This document shows, one piece after another, positions 38,846 through 46,807 of a stretch of DNA of 64,000 bases. The notes beneath the pieces were generated by a model. It ran no database searches and had not been told where the DNA came from. It saw nothing but the letters and a program-made list of their open reading frames with translations. Both the position numbers and the translations under genes were made by a program. Source of the DNA: Falsiroseomonas bella. GTDB taxonomy: Bacteria > Pseudomonadota > Alphaproteobacteria > Acetobacterales > Acetobacteraceae. The DNA is taken from positions 806,001 through 870,000 of the forward strand of contig NZ_QGNA01000003.1 in NCBI RefSeq assembly GCF_003173615.1, written 5' to 3'. How positions within the stretch are numbered: the stretch's first letter is position 1; every line of letters starts with the position of its first letter.

Positions 38846-39514
38846 ATGAAGCTGCATTTCTTCGACGGCTCGACCACATGCCGCCCGATCGCCATGTTCG
38901 CGATGGAGGCCGGCATCCCGCTGGAGCTTGCGCCCGTCAACCTGTTCGGCGGCGAGCACAAGGGCGAGGCCTATACGCAGGTCAATCCGAACCAGCTCGT
39001 GCCCGTGCTGGAGGAGGATGACGGCCATCGCCTGATCGAATGCTCGGCGATCCTGAAGTACCTGGCCGATGTCGCCGGGCACGCCGCCTGGCCGGCCGAC
39101 AAGCGTGCCCGCGCCGCGGTGAATGCGCGCATGGACTGGTTCAACACCGGCTTCTTGCGCAGCTTCGGCTACGGCTACGCCTATCCGCAACTGCTGCCCT
39201 ACCTCGCCTGGGAGGACAAGGCGATGCAGGCGGCGGCGCTGGCCCGCGCCAAGGCGGAATCGGAGCGGCTCTTCGGCATCCTGAACGACCACATGCTGTC
39301 CGACGCGCATCCCTATCTCGGCGGCGCGGAGCCCGACCTCTCCGACTTCCTCGGCGTCTGCTACGCGACGCTCGGCGAGCTGGTCGGCTGGGATTTCGAT
39401 CGCTGGCCGCGCGTGGCGCGCTGGATCGCGGCGATGAAGGCGCGGCCGTCCTGGAATCCCTGCAATGTCGGCTTCCATGGCTGGCGCGACGCCGTGCGGG
39501 GGCAGGCGGCATGA
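38846..39514 (+). CDS. glutathione S-transferase family protein
   Basis: 222 residues. Thioredoxin-like N-terminal domain KLHFFDGSTTCRPIAMFAMEAGIPLELAPVNL with the conserved cis-Pro segment NPNQLVPVLEEDDGHRLIECSAILKYLAD, then an all-helical C-terminal domain with EPDLSDFLGVCY. Ser/Thr/Cys residues near position 10-12 are candidates for activating glutathione. The substrate is unknown. A purine-rich GGGAGGGAAGGA precedes the ATG. It overlaps the next gene by four bases (ATGA), implying a joint detoxification or degradation task. Confidence 0.88.
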   Translation: MKLHFFDGSTTCRPIAMFAMEAGIPLELAPVNLFGGEHKGEAYTQVNPNQLVPVLEEDDGHRLIECSAILKYLADVAGHAAWPADKRARAAVNARMDWFNTGFLRSFGYGYAYPQLLPYLAWEDKAMQAAALARAKAESERLFGILNDHMLSDAHPYLGGAEPDLSDFLGVCYATLGELVGWDFDRWPRVARWIAAMKARPSWNPCNVGFHGWRDAVRGQAA

Positions 39515-40008
39515 GCAACCCGGCCTCGATGTTCCACCACGTCGCCTATCGCTGCCGCGATTCCGAGGCGACGCGCGCCTTCTACGAGGATTTCCTGGGC
39601 ATGCCGCTGGCGCAGGCCTTCGAGATCAAGCGCACCGCGACGGGCCGCGACGCCTCCGTGCTGCACAGCTTCTACCGGCTGAAGGACGGCAGCTACCTCG
39701 CCTTCTTCGAAGTCCCGGACGGCGCCTTCGACTTCAAGACGCAGCATGATTTCGACCTGCATGTCGCGATGGAGACCACGCCGGAGGAGCTGCAATCCGT
39801 CCTCGCCCGCGCCAAGGCCGCGGGGATGGAGGCGCGCGGCCCCTCCGACCACGGGATCATGCACTCGATCTACCTGCGCGACCCGAACGGCTACGTGGTG
39901 GAACTCGCCGCGAAGACGCCGAGCCACGACGCCGACATGGACCCGGCGACCAACGGCGCGCGGGCGACGCTCGACGCCTGGACGCGGCGGAAGGCGGCGG
40001 CGGCCTGA
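39511..40008 (+). CDS. VOC (glyoxalase/dioxygenase) family protein
   Basis: 165 residues. Two beta-alpha-beta-beta-beta units: MFHHVAYRCRDSEATRAFYEDFLGM with metal-ligand His, and the second half with FDLHVAMETTPEELQSVL...HSIYLRDPNGYVVELAAKTP carrying further His and Glu ligands. The family includes glyoxalase I, extradiol dioxygenases and glutathione transferases such as FosA. Pairing with a GST gene hints at glutathione-dependent chemistry; this is inference from the overlap. Shine-Dalgarno GGGGGCAGGCGGC lies inside the GST end. Confidence 0.87.
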   Translation: MSNPASMFHHVAYRCRDSEATRAFYEDFLGMPLAQAFEIKRTATGRDASVLHSFYRLKDGSYLAFFEVPDGAFDFKTQHDFDLHVAMETTPEELQSVLARAKAAGMEARGPSDHGIMHSIYLRDPNGYVVELAAKTPSHDADMDPATNGARATLDAWTRRKAAAA

Positions 40009-40015
40009 GTGGGTC

Positions 40016-40041
40016 CGGCGGGCTGCGCCTGCAGCCCGCCG
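40016..40041. terminator. bidirectional hairpin between VOC and phytochrome genes
   Basis: CGGCGGGCTGC and GCAGCCCGCCG form a perfect 11-base-pair stem with loop GCCT, located in the 42-base gap between two convergent genes. There is no T run, but the position and stability suggest it ends both transcripts. Confidence 0.6.
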
Positions 40042-40050
40042 ACGCAGGCA

Positions 40051-42618
40051 CTACCGGGCGCCGGCGGGGCGCAGCGCGGCCAGCGCCGCGGCCGCATCCT
40101 CGCCGCGATAGGGCTTGGCCAGCACCGGGCGCCCGGCGAAGCGCGGCGGCAGCACCAGCCGCGCCTCGTAGCCCGTGGTGAAGACGAAGGGCACGCCCGC
40201 CGCCGCCAGCGCATCGGCCAGCGGGAACACCGCCACCCCGTCGAGGTCGATGTCGAGCAGCGCCGCATCCGGCGGCACCGGCAGGATGGCCGCGGCCGCC
40301 TCCTCGATCCGCGCGACAGGGCCGATCACCTCCGCTCCCTGGGCGCGCAGGGCGGTCTCGAGCTCCATGGCGACCAGCGCGGAATCCTCCACCACCAGCA
40401 CGCGCAGCCCGCGCAGCGCCGGCGCCGCGTCCTGCCCCGCGCCCGGCCCATCGGGCGCCACGCCTGCCTCCGCGACGTGGCGCAGCGGCATCTCGACATG
40501 GAAGAGGATGCCCTCGGGGCGGAAGTCGAGCTTCGTGGTGCCGCCCACCTCATAGGCGAGGCTCCGCTCGATCATCATGCTGCCGAAGCCGCGATGCCCG
40601 GGGGCGGCGACGGGCGGTCCGCCGCTCTCGCGCCATTCCAGCAGCAACTTTCCCTCCGCGACCCGCCAGGAGACCTGCACCCGCCCGGCCGGCACCGAGA
40701 GGGCGCCATGCTTCACCGCATTCGTCGCCAGCTCGTGCAGCGCCAGGCTGACCGCCAGCGCCGCCTTGGGGCGCAGCCTGATGTCCGGCCCGACGATGCC
40801 GATGCGCGGCATGCCGCCCTCGGCGCCGAGATGCGGGTGCAGCTCCTCCTCCACCAGGCTGCGCAGCCCCGCCCCTTCCCAGCGGCTGCGCGACAGCAGC
40901 GAATGCGCCTTCGCCATCGCGCGCAGCCGGCCATGCAGGTCGGTCACGAAGCCGCCGACGGAGCCCGCGTTGCGGCTGGAATGGCGGACCAGCGCCTGGA
41001 TGTTGGCCAGCGTGTTCTTCACGCGATGATCGAGCTCGGCGAGCAGCAGGTCCTGCCGCTGCCTCGCCTCCGCGCGCTCCCGCGCGACCTCGTCCATCCG
41101 GCGCAGCACGACCTCGAGCAGGGAGACGCGCAGCGCCTGCGCCGCCTCCACCTCGATGGCCCGCCACGGCCGGCAGCGCCCGCGCACCGTCTCGCGCCAC
41201 GCGGCGAAGCTGCGGCGGGGCGCCACGCGCGCCCCCCCGCCCGTAACCTCCACCGGCTTGTTCGGGTTGCCCGCCCAGGTCACGGTCTGCACGACCTCGG
41301 GCCGGAACCAGATGATGCAGTCGCGCGGATCGCGCGTGAGGGAGAGCACCAGCGCGCCCGCCGCGACCGCGGCGAACCCGCGCGCCGGCGGAAAGGCCTC
41401 CGCCAGGCTGTCGAGCACCAGCACGCCATCCTCGGCCCGACTGCCGGCCCAGGCCGCGAAGGCGCGCACCTGCTCCTCCTCCGGCACGCGGCCGAGCGCG
41501 GCGTAGTTGCCTTCGATCAGCAGCGCGACGCCGGCGCTGTCCATGAAGTCGAGCAGGTTCGGGCGCTGGCGGATCAGGCCGAGCGCCAGGTTGTCCTCCC
41601 GCGCCATGACGCGGACGAGCCCTTCGTGCACGCGGTGCATGCGCTCGGCATGGGCGTGGTCCTCGGCGCGCTGCTTCGCCTCGATCTGCAGCGAGAACAT
41701 CCGCGCGAAGAGCTCGCAGGCGCCGCGGATCGCGACCGGCACGCGATGCGGCGTGCGGTGGTGGCAGGCGATCAGCCCCCACAGACGCCCGCCCTGCACG
41801 ATGGAGAGCGACATGGAGGCCCGCACGCCCATGTTCGCCAGGTAGTCCAGATGCAGCGGCGAGACGGAGCGCAGCGCGCAGCACGACAGATCCGTGGGTC
41901 GCCCGGTCAGCGGGGAGACGGGGGGCACCAGCGGCGCCGGGACGTAGCGCGCATCCGGGATGATGCGCAGCCAGTTCTGCACATAGAGCTCGCGCGCCTG
42001 CCTCGGCACGTCGCTCGCCGGGTAGTGCAGGCCGAGATAGGCGCCGATGCCCGCATCCCGCGCCTCCGCGATCACCTCGCCGCTGTCGTCGGGGGCGAAG
42101 CGGTAGACCATGACGCGGTCGAAGCCGGTGACGCGGCGGACCTCGTCGGCGGCGGCCTGGCAGAAGGCGCCGAGCGTACCCGCCTCGCCGAGCCGCGCGA
42201 TCATCGACAGCACGACCGGCAGCGGCCCCGGCCGCACCGCGCCGCCCGCGCCCTCCAGCGGCTCGATCTCCAGGATGATGCCGGCCGGCGTGCGGTGCGC
42301 GACGATATCGAGCACTCCACCACCGGGGAGGGCCGCCTCCAGCGCGCGACCGGCGGTCGGCGCCGGCTCCTCGGGCAGGGAGGCGATCTCGGCCAGCACC
42401 GCCGCCGGCAGCAGGTCGGCGGCCGCCTGCCCGGCGGCGGGCGCCGCGCCGGCGCCGAGCAGGCCGCCATCGCCGGCTGCCTGCAGCACCTCGAGGCTCT
42501 CGGGATGCAGCACCAGCAGCAGGCCATGCGGCTGGACGGAGCCGGGAATGTGGATCGGCTCGCGGTCGCAGTTGGAAAGGTCGGCCTCGCCAAAGGCAGG
42601 CAGCGGGAGCGCGCTCAT
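40051..42618 (-). CDS. bphP: bacteriophytochrome hybrid sensor kinase (PAS-GAF-PHY-HWE-REC)
   Basis: 855 residues. The N-terminal LSNCDREPIHIPGSVQPHG has Cys17, which binds biliverdin. The GAF domain shows GFDRVMVYRF, YLGLHYPASDVPRQARELY (PASDIP motif) and SVSPLHLDYLANMGVRASMSLSIV, with the chromophore histidines in LIACHHRTPHRVP. PHY domain next. The kinase is of the HWE type: phospho-acceptor His in ELDHRVKNTLANIQALV, N-box LHELATNAVKHGALS and W-x-E in LLLEWRESGG. The C-terminal receiver has VVEDSALVAM, Asp in LLDIDLDG and LAKPYRG. A red/far-red light sensor that autophosphorylates and can pass phosphate within or between proteins. No haem oxygenase gene is in the window to make biliverdin. 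Confidence 0.94.
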   Translation of the reverse strand: MSALPLPAFGEADLSNCDREPIHIPGSVQPHGLLLVLHPESLEVLQAAGDGGLLGAGAAPAAGQAAADLLPAAVLAEIASLPEEPAPTAGRALEAALPGGGVLDIVAHRTPAGIILEIEPLEGAGGAVRPGPLPVVLSMIARLGEAGTLGAFCQAAADEVRRVTGFDRVMVYRFAPDDSGEVIAEARDAGIGAYLGLHYPASDVPRQARELYVQNWLRIIPDARYVPAPLVPPVSPLTGRPTDLSCCALRSVSPLHLDYLANMGVRASMSLSIVQGGRLWGLIACHHRTPHRVPVAIRGACELFARMFSLQIEAKQRAEDHAHAERMHRVHEGLVRVMAREDNLALGLIRQRPNLLDFMDSAGVALLIEGNYAALGRVPEEEQVRAFAAWAGSRAEDGVLVLDSLAEAFPPARGFAAVAAGALVLSLTRDPRDCIIWFRPEVVQTVTWAGNPNKPVEVTGGGARVAPRRSFAAWRETVRGRCRPWRAIEVEAAQALRVSLLEVVLRRMDEVARERAEARQRQDLLLAELDHRVKNTLANIQALVRHSSRNAGSVGGFVTDLHGRLRAMAKAHSLLSRSRWEGAGLRSLVEEELHPHLGAEGGMPRIGIVGPDIRLRPKAALAVSLALHELATNAVKHGALSVPAGRVQVSWRVAEGKLLLEWRESGGPPVAAPGHRGFGSMMIERSLAYEVGGTTKLDFRPEGILFHVEMPLRHVAEAGVAPDGPGAGQDAAPALRGLRVLVVEDSALVAMELETALRAQGAEVIGPVARIEEAAAAILPVPPDAALLDIDLDGVAVFPLADALAAAGVPFVFTTGYEARLVLPPRFAGRPVLAKPYRGEDAAAALAALRPAGAR

Positions 42619-42776
42619 CGGCAGGCGATCCGGCGAAGCGGCGGCGGCCGGCGCGCGAGTGTCGTGAGGCGTATCACCGGTTCCGGACCGAGGTGTTGAA
42701 CATTGCGTGCGGCGCACCCTAGCCCGGGCCGCGGACGCTTCCTTCCTCGCGGCCGCTCACAAGACAGCGATGCGCC

Positions 42777-45215
42777 TCAGCGCTCGGCGAGGGCGAGCCG
42801 CACCGCCGCCGCCGCCTCGTCCCCACGGCAGGGCTTGGGCAGCACCGCGGCGCGGGCGTAGCGCGGCGGCAGCACCAGGCGCGGCTCGTAGCCGGTGGTG
42901 AAGACGATCGGCACGCCGCGCTCCGTCAGCATGTCCGCCACCGGGAAGACCGGCTCGCCATCGAGGTCGATGTCGAGCAGCGCGGCGTCCGGCTGGCGCT
43001 CGGCGATCAGCGCCTCGGCCTCCGCGATACGCGCCACGGGCCCGAGCACCTCGGCGCCCGCGGCCTCCAGGCCATCGGCCATCTGCATGGCGACGAGGAC
43101 GGAATCCTCCGCCAGCAGCACCAGCGCCCCCTCCAGCCCGCGGGCCGGCTGCGCCGCCGGCGCGGCGCCGGGCTCCGTCAGCGCGGCGAGCAGGATCGCG
43201 GCATGCCAGCGCAGCCCCTCCGACGCGAAGGCGAGCCGGCTGTCCGCGCCGAGTTCCTCGCCGAGGCCCCGCTCGATCGCGAGGCAGCCGAAACCGCGGC
43301 GGGCGGGCGGCGCGACGCGCGGGCCGCCCTGCTCCGTCCAGTCCAGCCGCAGCCAGCCATCCTCCACCCTCCAGCCGAGCCGCACCCGGCCCGAGGGCGC
43401 GGAAAGCGCGCCATGCTTGGCGGCGTTGGTGGCCATCTCGTGCAGGGCGAGGCCGAGGGCGAGGGCCGCGCGGGGCCGCAGGCGCAGCTCCGGCCCCTCG
43501 ATCACGATGCAGCCGGCCGGGCCGTCCGCGAGATGCGTGCGCAGCTGCTCCTGCGCCAGGCCGCGCAGCGAGACGCCGTCCCACCGCCCGAGCGCCGCCA
43601 GCCCATGCGCCTGCGCCCAGGCGCGCAGCCGTCCGAGCAGCCGCGCCAGCAGGCCCTCGAGCCCCGGCGCGGCGGCCTCGCCGTGACGCGCCAGGGATTG
43701 CAGGTTCGCCAGCAGCGTCTCCACGCGATGGTCGAGCTCGCCGAGGCGCATCTCCTGGCGCTGGCGCGCGCCGGCGCGGGCCTGAGCGACGTCTTCCGTG
43801 CGGTGCAGCACGTCGTCGAGCAGCGCGATGCGCAGCGCCTCGGCTGCCTCGATCTCCATCGCCGTCCAGCGACGGCCGGGCGCGGGGCCGTCGCGGAACC
43901 ACAGCACCGCCTCGCCATCCGGCAGGGCGAGCCGGAGCGCGCCGGCCTCGGCCAGCGCCGGCTCCGCCTTCGGCCAGCCCTCGGCGAGCGCATCGAGCGC
44001 CACCACGCCAGCGCCGCCGGCCAGCGCATCGCGGAGTCCCCGCAACACCTGCTCGGCCGGCACGGGGCCTTCGCTGTGCAGCGCGTCGCCCAGGAACAGG
44101 GCGACGCCGCTGCCGGGCAGGAAGGCGGCGAGCGCCGGCAGCGCGGCGCGCAGCCCCTGCCCCGGCGCCGCGGCCAGCGCCGCCATCAGCCGATGCTCGG
44201 CCGCGACGAGGCGCGTGGCCTCGACATCGTCCTCGGCCTGCGCGGCGGCTTCGAGCTGGAGCGAGAAGAGCTGGGCGAAGAGCTCGCAGGCCGCGCGCAT
44301 CGCGACCGGCAGGTGGCGCGGCCGGTCCGAATGGCAGGCGAAGACGCCCCAGAGCCGTCCCTCCCGCACCACGGAGAGCGACAGCGCGGCGCGCACGCCC
44401 TGGCGCGCAAGCTCCTCAAGCTGCGCCTGCGGGGCGCTGCGCAGGCGCGAGAGCGAAAGATCCGTCTGCGCGCCGGTCAACGGCGACAGCGGCGGCTCGA
44501 GCGGGGCCGGGGCGCGGGTGGAGTCCGGCACCAAGCGGGACCAGCCCTGCAGCGCGCTCTCCCGCGCCTCCCGCGGGGCATCGGCGGCGGGGTCGCGCGG
44601 CGGCGGGCCGGGGGGTGTGCCGGGGGCGCGGGCCTCGGCCACCAGTTCACTGCCGCCCTTTGACGTGAAGCGGTGCAGCGCGACCCGGTCGAAGCCCGAG
44701 AACCCCAGCAATTCTTGCGCGGCGGCCTGGCAGAGGGCGGCGCGGCCGGGGACCGCTTCGAGGCGCGCCGCGATGGCGGCAAGCGCGGCCAGGGGCGCGG
44801 GCTCCGTCGCGGCGGGAGCGGCGGGGAAGCGCTCGATCTCCAGCAGCACACCGGCCTCGCCATGCTGGACGGTGAGGTCGAGCCGGGTGCCGTCGGGCAG
44901 CGCGATGCCGGCGGCGTGCAGCTCGGCCTCCGGCGGCTGGTCGAGCAGGCGGGCGATCTCGGCGCGCGTCTCCGGCGGGACGAGGGCGGCGAGCGGCAGG
45001 CCGGGCCGCGCCTCCGCCCCCAGCAGCGCGCCGTCTCCGGCCAGTTGCAGCACGTCGAGCGTGGCGGGATGCAGAACGAGGAGCAGGGCGTGCGGGTGGA
45101 TGCCGGCGGGGAGGTGCTCCTGGTCGAGCAGCCCGGCGCCGCCGCCGGTCATCGCCGGGGCGGTTGGCGCCGGCGCGGCGAGCGCGCTCAGCGGCAGGCT
45201 CGTATCAGGGGACAT
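42777..45215 (-). CDS. degenerate bacteriophytochrome-like hybrid kinase, paralogue of the downstream gene
   Basis: 812 residues with the same PAS-GAF-PHY-HWE-REC order. The expected chromophore cysteine is missing: the N-terminus reads LLDQEHLPAGIHPHALLLVLHP where the paralogue has SNCDREPIHIPGSVQPHG. PASDVP has become PAADAP and CHH has become CHS. The kinase H-box is HRVETLLANLQ (K-N changed to E-T), yet the phospho-His, N-box (LHEMATNAAKHGALS), W-x-E (LDWTEQGG) and the receiver residues (LLAEDS, LLDIDLDG, LPKP) stay. It probably no longer senses light through biliverdin and may bind another ligand or modulate its neighbour. It is upstream of the intact copy on the same strand. Confidence 0.85.
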   Translation of the reverse strand: MSPDTSLPLSALAAPAPTAPAMTGGGAGLLDQEHLPAGIHPHALLLVLHPATLDVLQLAGDGALLGAEARPGLPLAALVPPETRAEIARLLDQPPEAELHAAGIALPDGTRLDLTVQHGEAGVLLEIERFPAAPAATEPAPLAALAAIAARLEAVPGRAALCQAAAQELLGFSGFDRVALHRFTSKGGSELVAEARAPGTPPGPPPRDPAADAPREARESALQGWSRLVPDSTRAPAPLEPPLSPLTGAQTDLSLSRLRSAPQAQLEELARQGVRAALSLSVVREGRLWGVFACHSDRPRHLPVAMRAACELFAQLFSLQLEAAAQAEDDVEATRLVAAEHRLMAALAAAPGQGLRAALPALAAFLPGSGVALFLGDALHSEGPVPAEQVLRGLRDALAGGAGVVALDALAEGWPKAEPALAEAGALRLALPDGEAVLWFRDGPAPGRRWTAMEIEAAEALRIALLDDVLHRTEDVAQARAGARQRQEMRLGELDHRVETLLANLQSLARHGEAAAPGLEGLLARLLGRLRAWAQAHGLAALGRWDGVSLRGLAQEQLRTHLADGPAGCIVIEGPELRLRPRAALALGLALHEMATNAAKHGALSAPSGRVRLGWRVEDGWLRLDWTEQGGPRVAPPARRGFGCLAIERGLGEELGADSRLAFASEGLRWHAAILLAALTEPGAAPAAQPARGLEGALVLLAEDSVLVAMQMADGLEAAGAEVLGPVARIAEAEALIAERQPDAALLDIDLDGEPVFPVADMLTERGVPIVFTTGYEPRLVLPPRYARAAVLPKPCRGDEAAAAVRLALAER

Positions 45216-45348
45216 GGCGCGTGGGCCCTGCGGCGCGTCACGGGAACAGGCTTACCGCAAATCCGGGAGGGGGCGCCGAGCGGGGCGGCTCAACTTCCCG
45301 TGAAGATCGTGAGGAAATGTCGGGCCGGTGCCCGCCGTTGCGCGGCAA

Positions 45349-45434
45349 TGGTGCGGTCGAGAAGATTCGAACTTCCACGGGGTTGCCCCCACCAGCACCT
45401 CAAGCTGGCGCGTCTACCATTCCGCCACGACCGC
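45349..45434 (-). tRNA. tRNA-Leu (anticodon GAG)
   Basis: 86 bases including an encoded CCA end. Acceptor stem GCGGTCG pairs with CGACCGC; D-arm GGCGGAATGGTAGACGC; anticodon arm CCAGC-TTGAGGT-GCTGG with GAG at 34-36; a class II long variable arm with GGGG-CAA-CCCC; T-arm with GTTCGAATC. Reads CUC and CUU codons. It stands between the degenerate phytochrome gene and lipB with no sign of an integrated element at its 3' end. Confidence 0.95.
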
Positions 45435-45463
45435 AAAACCGGTAGAGGCGCGGCGTATAGACC

Positions 45464-46141
45464 ATGACATTCGACCCGACAACGCCCCCGGAAACAGCCT
45501 CCTCCGTGGCGTTCCGCATCACCGAGGGGCTGACGCCCTATGCCGAGGCGATGGCCGCGATGGAGGCGCGCGTGGCGGCGATCCGCGCCGGGGAGGCGGA
45601 GGAGCTGGTGTGGCTGGTGGAGCATCCGCCGACCTACACGGCCGGCACCTCCGCGCGGCCGGACGACCTGCTGGAGCGGCGATTCCCGGTGTTCGCGGCG
45701 GGCCGAGGGGGGCAATGGACCTATCATGGGCCGGGGCAGCGGACGGGATACGTGATGCTGGACCTGACCCGGCCGCACGGGTCCGTGCGGGCGCGGGACG
45801 TGCGGGAGTATGTGCATGGCCTGGAGGAATGGCTGATCCGGGCGCTGGACCGGTTCAACATCCGCGGCGAGCGCCGCGAGGGGCGCGTGGGCATCTGGGT
45901 GGCGGACCGGGCGCGCGGGACCGAGGACAAGATCGGCGCCTTGGGCGTGCGGGTGACGCGCTGGGTGAGCTGGCACGGGGTGGCGCTGAACGTGGACCCG
46001 GACCTGTCGCATTTCGGCGGCATCGTGCCCTGCGGGGTGGCGGAGCATGGGGTGACGAGCCTGCACCGGCTGGGCGTTCTGGCGACGATGGAAGAGGCCG
46101 ACGCGGCGCTGATGGCGGCGTGGGCGGAGGTTTTCGGGTAG
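45464..46141 (+). CDS. lipB: octanoyl-[ACP]:protein N-octanoyltransferase
   Basis: 225 residues. It transfers octanoyl groups from acyl carrier protein to lipoyl domains of 2-oxoacid dehydrogenases and GcvH. Motifs: [40 protein letters not shown], and the catalytic pair Lys156 ([11 protein letters not shown]) and Cys190 ([14 protein letters not shown]). Monocistronic, on the opposite strand from the adjacent tRNA gene. Confidence 0.95.
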   Translation: MTFDPTTPPETASSVAFRITEGLTPYAEAMAAMEARVAAIRAGEAEELVWLVEHPPTYTAGTSARPDDLLERRFPVFAAGRGGQWTYHGPGQRTGYVMLDLTRPHGSVRARDVREYVHGLEEWLIRALDRFNIRGERREGRVGIWVADRARGTEDKIGALGVRVTRWVSWHGVALNVDPDLSHFGGIVPCGVAEHGVTSLHRLGVLATMEEADAALMAAWAEVFG

Positions 46142-46182
46142 GCCCACGGGCGATTGTAACGGCGCGGCGGTGGGATTTCTTG

Positions 46183-46312
46183 TTTCGGACAAACTCCCCT
46201 GGGATGCCGGCGCGCGGTTTCGGACAAATTGCCGGGTTGGTTGATCGCGCGGTCAGGTTTGCGCCAGCGAACCGAAAAAATTCACCGGCTCAGCGGTCGG
46301 GGAATTTTTCGG
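46183..46312. repeat. direct and inverted repeats in a 372-base non-coding gap
   Basis: TTTCGGACAAA occurs twice in direct orientation (46183-46193, 46218-46228). Further on, CCGAAAAAATTC (46272-46283) and GAATTTTTCGG (46302-46312) form an inverted repeat with one unpaired A around an inner ACCG-GCTCAG-CGGT hairpin. The gap (46142-46513) between lipB and the antitoxin-like gene has no convincing gene. The repeats could serve the downstream ParD-type autoregulator or terminate lipB. Confidence 0.45.
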
Positions 46313-46513
46313 GAGAGCGAGCGGCGGATTCGCGGGGGTGAAAGAGCGGCGGCCCGCGCCGGGTGGCGCGGACTGAATTCCTAGGATAGCTGGTCGGTGC
46401 GGGGGAAGCCAGCGGAAAACGCGGGAACCCCCGCCTCTGGCCTGGGCGCTGGCGGGCGGTGCAATCCGTTGGCAAAGACTGCCAATGTCGGTGGCGCGCG
46501 GAGAAAAGGCGGC

Positions 46514-46750
46514 ATGGCGACAATGACTGTCTCGCTTCCTGACGAGATGAAGGCCTGGGTCGAGGAGCAGGCGCGCTCCGGCCGCCATGCGAATGCGAGC
46601 GACCACGTCCGCGATCTGATCCGGCGCGACCAGGAACGCGTCGCCTTCCGCCAGTTGATCGAGGACGGGATGAACAGCGGCGTCAGTGACATCAGCTCGG
46701 ACGAGATGCTGGTGGAGATGCGCAAGCGCGCCGCGACATATCACAGGTGA
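46514..46750 (+). CDS. ParD-like type II antitoxin (ribbon-helix-helix), without a toxin
   Basis: 78 residues. MATMTVSLPDEMKAWVEEQARSGRHANASDHVRDLIRRDQER is a ParD/CC2985-type ribbon-helix-helix DNA-binding domain; the C-terminal half (ISSDEMLVEMRKRAATYHR) would wrap the toxin. A ParE toxin gene normally overlaps the antitoxin stop, but only 57 bases separate this stop from the converging restriction gene. So it is an orphan, perhaps a remnant left after loss of the toxin, or a solitary regulator. Confidence 0.82.
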   Translation: MATMTVSLPDEMKAWVEEQARSGRHANASDHVRDLIRRDQERVAFRQLIEDGMNSGVSDISSDEMLVEMRKRAATYHR

Positions 46751-46807
46751 CGTGAGCTGGCGGCCGCCGACCCTCGGCGGTCGAAGCGGCTCGACACGCC
46801 GCGCCGA

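Noticed and set aside
40009-42699. 896-codon plus-strand frame opposite the phytochrome gene
   Set aside because: Exact antisense shadow of the phytochrome kinase; protein rich in His/Arg/Gln without domains.
45349-45434. tRNA-Leu as attachment site of an integrated element
   Set aside because: No integrase, no repeated tRNA 3' end and ordinary lipB next to it.
46751-46807. Possible ParE toxin remnant after the antitoxin
   Set aside because: One frame reads R-E-L-A-A-A-D, faintly like a ParE start, but it is too short and runs into the convergent restriction gene; not supportable.
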